Assembly (NCBI GenBank): GCA_947630595.1
Contig: CANRIG010000031.1
Coordinates: 1 to 34,608, forward strand
Origin: an uncultured Lachnospiraceae bacterium
GTDB lineage: Bacteria; Bacillota; Clostridia; Lachnospirales; Lachnospiraceae
DNA length: 34,608 bases
Reading direction: 5' to 3'
In this document: positions 31,125 to 34,608 of the stretch, in pieces
Position numbering within the stretch: position 1 is the first letter of the stretch
Layout of the letters: the number at the start of each line of letters is the position of its first letter
Made by a program: the position numbers and the translations under genes
Notes under the pieces: model-generated
What the model was told of the DNA's origin: nothing
The model's input: the letters and a program-made list of their open reading frames with translations, nothing else
The model's database searches: none

Positions 31125-32838
31125 TTGCCTTCGGATGCTCCCAGACCGCTTCCGCGATCATGACGGCGATGTGGTTGACCGGGATGTAGGGAATCGTCTC
31201 GCCGTCCGCGAACAGGCGGATGCGCCCGTGCTTTTTCCGGGAATAGTCGTCCTTGAGCACGAGACGCCCGTTTTCCAGATACCAGAACCAGCGGCGGTCG
31301 ATGCGCAGGCGGACGTTCCATCCGCGGAAACGGAAGCCCCCGAGCACAAAGCCGTTTGCGGCAAAGCAGTGCGTGCCGTCATTTGTGACAGATGCGTCAA
31401 ACGCCTGATATTCATAGGAACCGGAGTCCATCTTCTGCACCGTTCCCCCGGCCTCGTCGTAGGTCCAGGAGAACGGTTTGTTTTTGAGGCGGCTGTTGTA
31501 GTAAAGCGGATAGCGGAGCGCCTTTTTACAGGCGTCGTAGTCCCGGTGCGGCCGTTCGCCGGCCTCGGCCTGGCGGATGGCGCCGAGGATGAAGTCGGCC
31601 GATTCCTTTCTGCGCCGTTTCAGAATCGTGCGGATCGGCCCGTAGTTGATCGGCTTCTCCTGCGCGAAAGCGCGCGGGAAGCAGCGCTTCGCGTATTTGA
31701 GGAGCCGGTTGCGGACCTGTGCGCTGAGGCTGTCGTCCTCCTTTTTGAGGGCGATGTTCGGCAGGTAGCGGTCGAGAAGGCGGAAGGTCTCCAGAAAATC
31801 CGTGACCTTGTCGCTCTTGCGGAAACCGACGTAGAAGTCTTTCTCATAGATGACGGACAGGCAGCAGCCGTGGAAGGAGTTGGTAAAAATGCAGTCGGCG
31901 TGCTTGATGTAGCCGATCCACTCCCCGATGCCGATGTCGTAGCGGAAGGTGTAGTCGAGATTGGAGTACTTTTTGAGCTTTCCGTCCTTGACGGGGTTGT
32001 CCGTGATCTCGATGATTTTCAGGTGGTGCTTCCGCGCGTAGGCCACCGCCTGGCGGATGGTGTCCATGGCCCGCTCCATGACGTAGTAGAGCAGGAGATA
32101 ATGCTCCTCCTCCGGCTTGACGGCGATGCGGTCGTAAAACTCGGGGCCGTTCATCAGCACCGGGTCCAGCACGTGCGCGACCTTCAGCGAAGAATTCTCC
32201 TCCAGATATTGTTTGAGACTTTTCTCGCGGACGGAGATGGCGTCCATGTCGTTCAGGTAACGGAAAAACTGCTCCCGCTCGGCGTCGTTTTTCGCCACGT
32301 AGGCGCCGCGGCTGGCGGAGTAGGCGAATTTCCATTTCTGCTCCATGCAGGTGCTGCCGAGGAAAAAGCCGCGGTCAAAGCCGAAGTCCGGCTGGTTTTT
32401 CCAGATCACGTCGGTGACGCAGATGTAGCAGTCGAAGCCCGGGTCCTCTATCTCCAGCAGGTCGGAGTCGTAGCAGACGGGGGTCTTGATGTAATTCTCC
32501 TCGATGAAGCGCTGCACCTTTTCGTAGCGGACCTCGCGCTCATGGCGCATGTCCTCCCAGGCGGCCATTTTCTTTTTGTAGTAGCGCATCTTTTCTTCTC
32601 GGACCGCGCGCGCCTCCGGCGTGGCCGGCGAAGCGGCCGCGCGTTTGTCGTAGAGCGCTTTGTAGTAGTCGGAGGGATGCAACATATTGAAATTATCGAA
32701 ATAAATCGGTTTGTAATCGATGACGGTACTCTCGACGCCGTTTGCCAGCAGAAACTGCTGGAACGCATAGGTATGCAGCGGGCAGGCAAAATTCAGTCCC
32801 TTGGAGTACATGTTGATGGAGATAAGGCCGATTTTCAT
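31105..32838 (-). CDS. polysaccharide pyruvyl transferase family protein with C-terminal extension
   Basis: 577 residues. The ATG at 32838 follows AGGAGGAAC, ahead of MKIGLISINMYSKGLNFACPLHTYAFQQFL, the family's N-terminal G-x-x-x-x-x-YG-like fold start. Middle motifs include SVREKSLKQYL (about 205), HVLDPVLM near 226 and FTNSFHGCCLSVIYEKDFYV (about 320-340), the conserved 'T-x-x-F/R-x-H' region. After about 385 a charged helical region, then a beta-rich segment of about 190 residues (WTYDEAGGTVQKMDSGSYEYQ, ENGRLVLKDDY) that I do not recognise. The family transfers pyruvate ketals to glycans; an anaerobic surface-polysaccharide role is inferred. No signal peptide is present. Confidence 0.85.
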   Translation of the reverse strand: MKIGLISINMYSKGLNFACPLHTYAFQQFLLANGVESTVIDYKPIYFDNFNMLHPSDYYKALYDKRAAASPATPEARAVREEKMRYYKKKMAAWEDMRHEREVRYEKVQRFIEENYIKTPVCYDSDLLEIEDPGFDCYICVTDVIWKNQPDFGFDRGFFLGSTCMEQKWKFAYSASRGAYVAKNDAEREQFFRYLNDMDAISVREKSLKQYLEENSSLKVAHVLDPVLMNGPEFYDRIAVKPEEEHYLLLYYVMERAMDTIRQAVAYARKHHLKIIEITDNPVKDGKLKKYSNLDYTFRYDIGIGEWIGYIKHADCIFTNSFHGCCLSVIYEKDFYVGFRKSDKVTDFLETFRLLDRYLPNIALKKEDDSLSAQVRNRLLKYAKRCFPRAFAQEKPINYGPIRTILKRRRKESADFILGAIRQAEAGERPHRDYDACKKALRYPLYYNSRLKNKPFSWTYDEAGGTVQKMDSGSYEYQAFDASVTNDGTHCFAANGFVLGGFRFRGWNVRLRIDRRWFWYLENGRLVLKDDYSRKKHGRIRLFADGETIPYIPVNHIAVMIAEAVWEHPKAKSNTPQ

Positions 32839-32905
32839 GGAAGTTCCTCCTGCGTGTACGGATGCTCCGGAATTCTGTCCGTGTCGGTTCAGCAATCTTA
32901 ACATG

Positions 32906-32934
32906 AGTATAGCATTTTTGCGGAAAGCGCGCAA
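32906..32934 (-). promoter_or_regulatory. promoter for the pyruvyl transferase-family gene
   Basis: On the minus strand TTGCGC (32934-32929), a 17-bp spacer and TATACT (32911-32906), about 68 bp upstream of the ATG. Confidence 0.6.
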
Positions 32935-33030
32935 CGCTTTCTTTCCGCGAAAGCGCCGGCGGCTTCGCGCGAAAGGCCTGGGTGTATGAAGAAAAATACA
33001 AAAAAAGCCGGGAAAAAGGGCGAACAGAAA

Positions 33031-33059
33031 TAGACAAAAAAATGAACTTGTGCTAGAAT
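33031..33059 (+). promoter_or_regulatory. promoter for pyruvate:ferredoxin oxidoreductase
   Basis: TAGACA (33031-33036), a 17-bp spacer and TAGAAT (33054-33059), with a TG two bases before the -10 (extended -10 form). Confidence 0.65.
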
Positions 33060-33103
33060 CTAATTTGTATGAAGAGTAATGATGAATTTACTCATGAAAG
33101 TAA

Positions 33104-34608
<1,505 letters not shown>

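Noticed and set aside
31135-32901. 588-codon plus-strand frame opposite the pyruvyl transferase gene
   Set aside because: Shadow frame with Val/Asp/Ala-rich text; the minus-strand gene has a strong ribosome site and family motifs.

Overview
The window looks like chromosomal DNA of an anaerobic Clostridia, most likely Lachnospiraceae. This is an inference from protein style: PFOR, rubredoxin, a TTG-started malic enzyme, a DUF6809-like protein, DUF6273/InlB-repeat secreted proteins, strong AGGAGG ribosome sites and frequent TTG starts. Most of the window is GC-rich; about 14,570-19,400 is clearly AT-rich. No rRNA, tRNA, CRISPR array or intact insertion sequence was seen.

Layout. 1-270: repeat-like hairpins and a 39-bp direct repeat. 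274-4178: a VWA-like protein (minus), then a GGDEF diguanylate cyclase, a PutP-type Na+/proline symporter and a rubredoxin (plus). 4336-4752: a conserved hypothetical gene (minus). 4888-10,766: a cobalamin-riboswitch unit with an exported CbiK-like chelatase, an exported NEAT-like two-domain protein, a substrate-binding protein, a FecCD/BtuC-type permease and an ATPase with an extra C-terminal domain. It reads as a system for capturing a tetrapyrrole, corrinoid or cobalt. 10,941-12,113: malic enzyme. 12,129-14,564 (minus): a MotA/TolQ/ExbB-like channel protein with a long cytoplasmic tail and its MotB/OmpA-like partner, resembling the ZorAB core of Zorya but without Zorya effectors.

14,570-19,400 is the AT-rich segment: a DUF6809-like protein, a small XRE regulator beside a perfect palindrome, and two secreted Ig-like/InlB-repeat proteins. 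An identical 15-bp sequence lies near each edge. After it come a Zn-dependent phospholipase C-family protein and tandem repeats, then nagB-nagA (minus) for amino-sugar catabolism. 22,508-25,931 holds an SPFH protein, a zinc-ribbon membrane protein and a TPM-domain protein, matching the Bacillus YdjI/YdjG/YdjH envelope module, with a 5 x 32-bp array between the first two. 26,084-27,721 is an ABC-F protein (minus). 28,042-31,075 holds a TetR regulator, a radical SAM protein and a GT2 glycosyltransferase. 31,105-32,838 is a polysaccharide pyruvyl transferase-family protein (minus). From 33,119 the 5' part of pyruvate:ferredoxin oxidoreductase runs off the right edge.

The best candidates for an under-described system are the riboswitch-controlled exported chelatase cassette and the orphan ZorAB-like stator pair. 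All function calls come from reading motifs; no database search was run.
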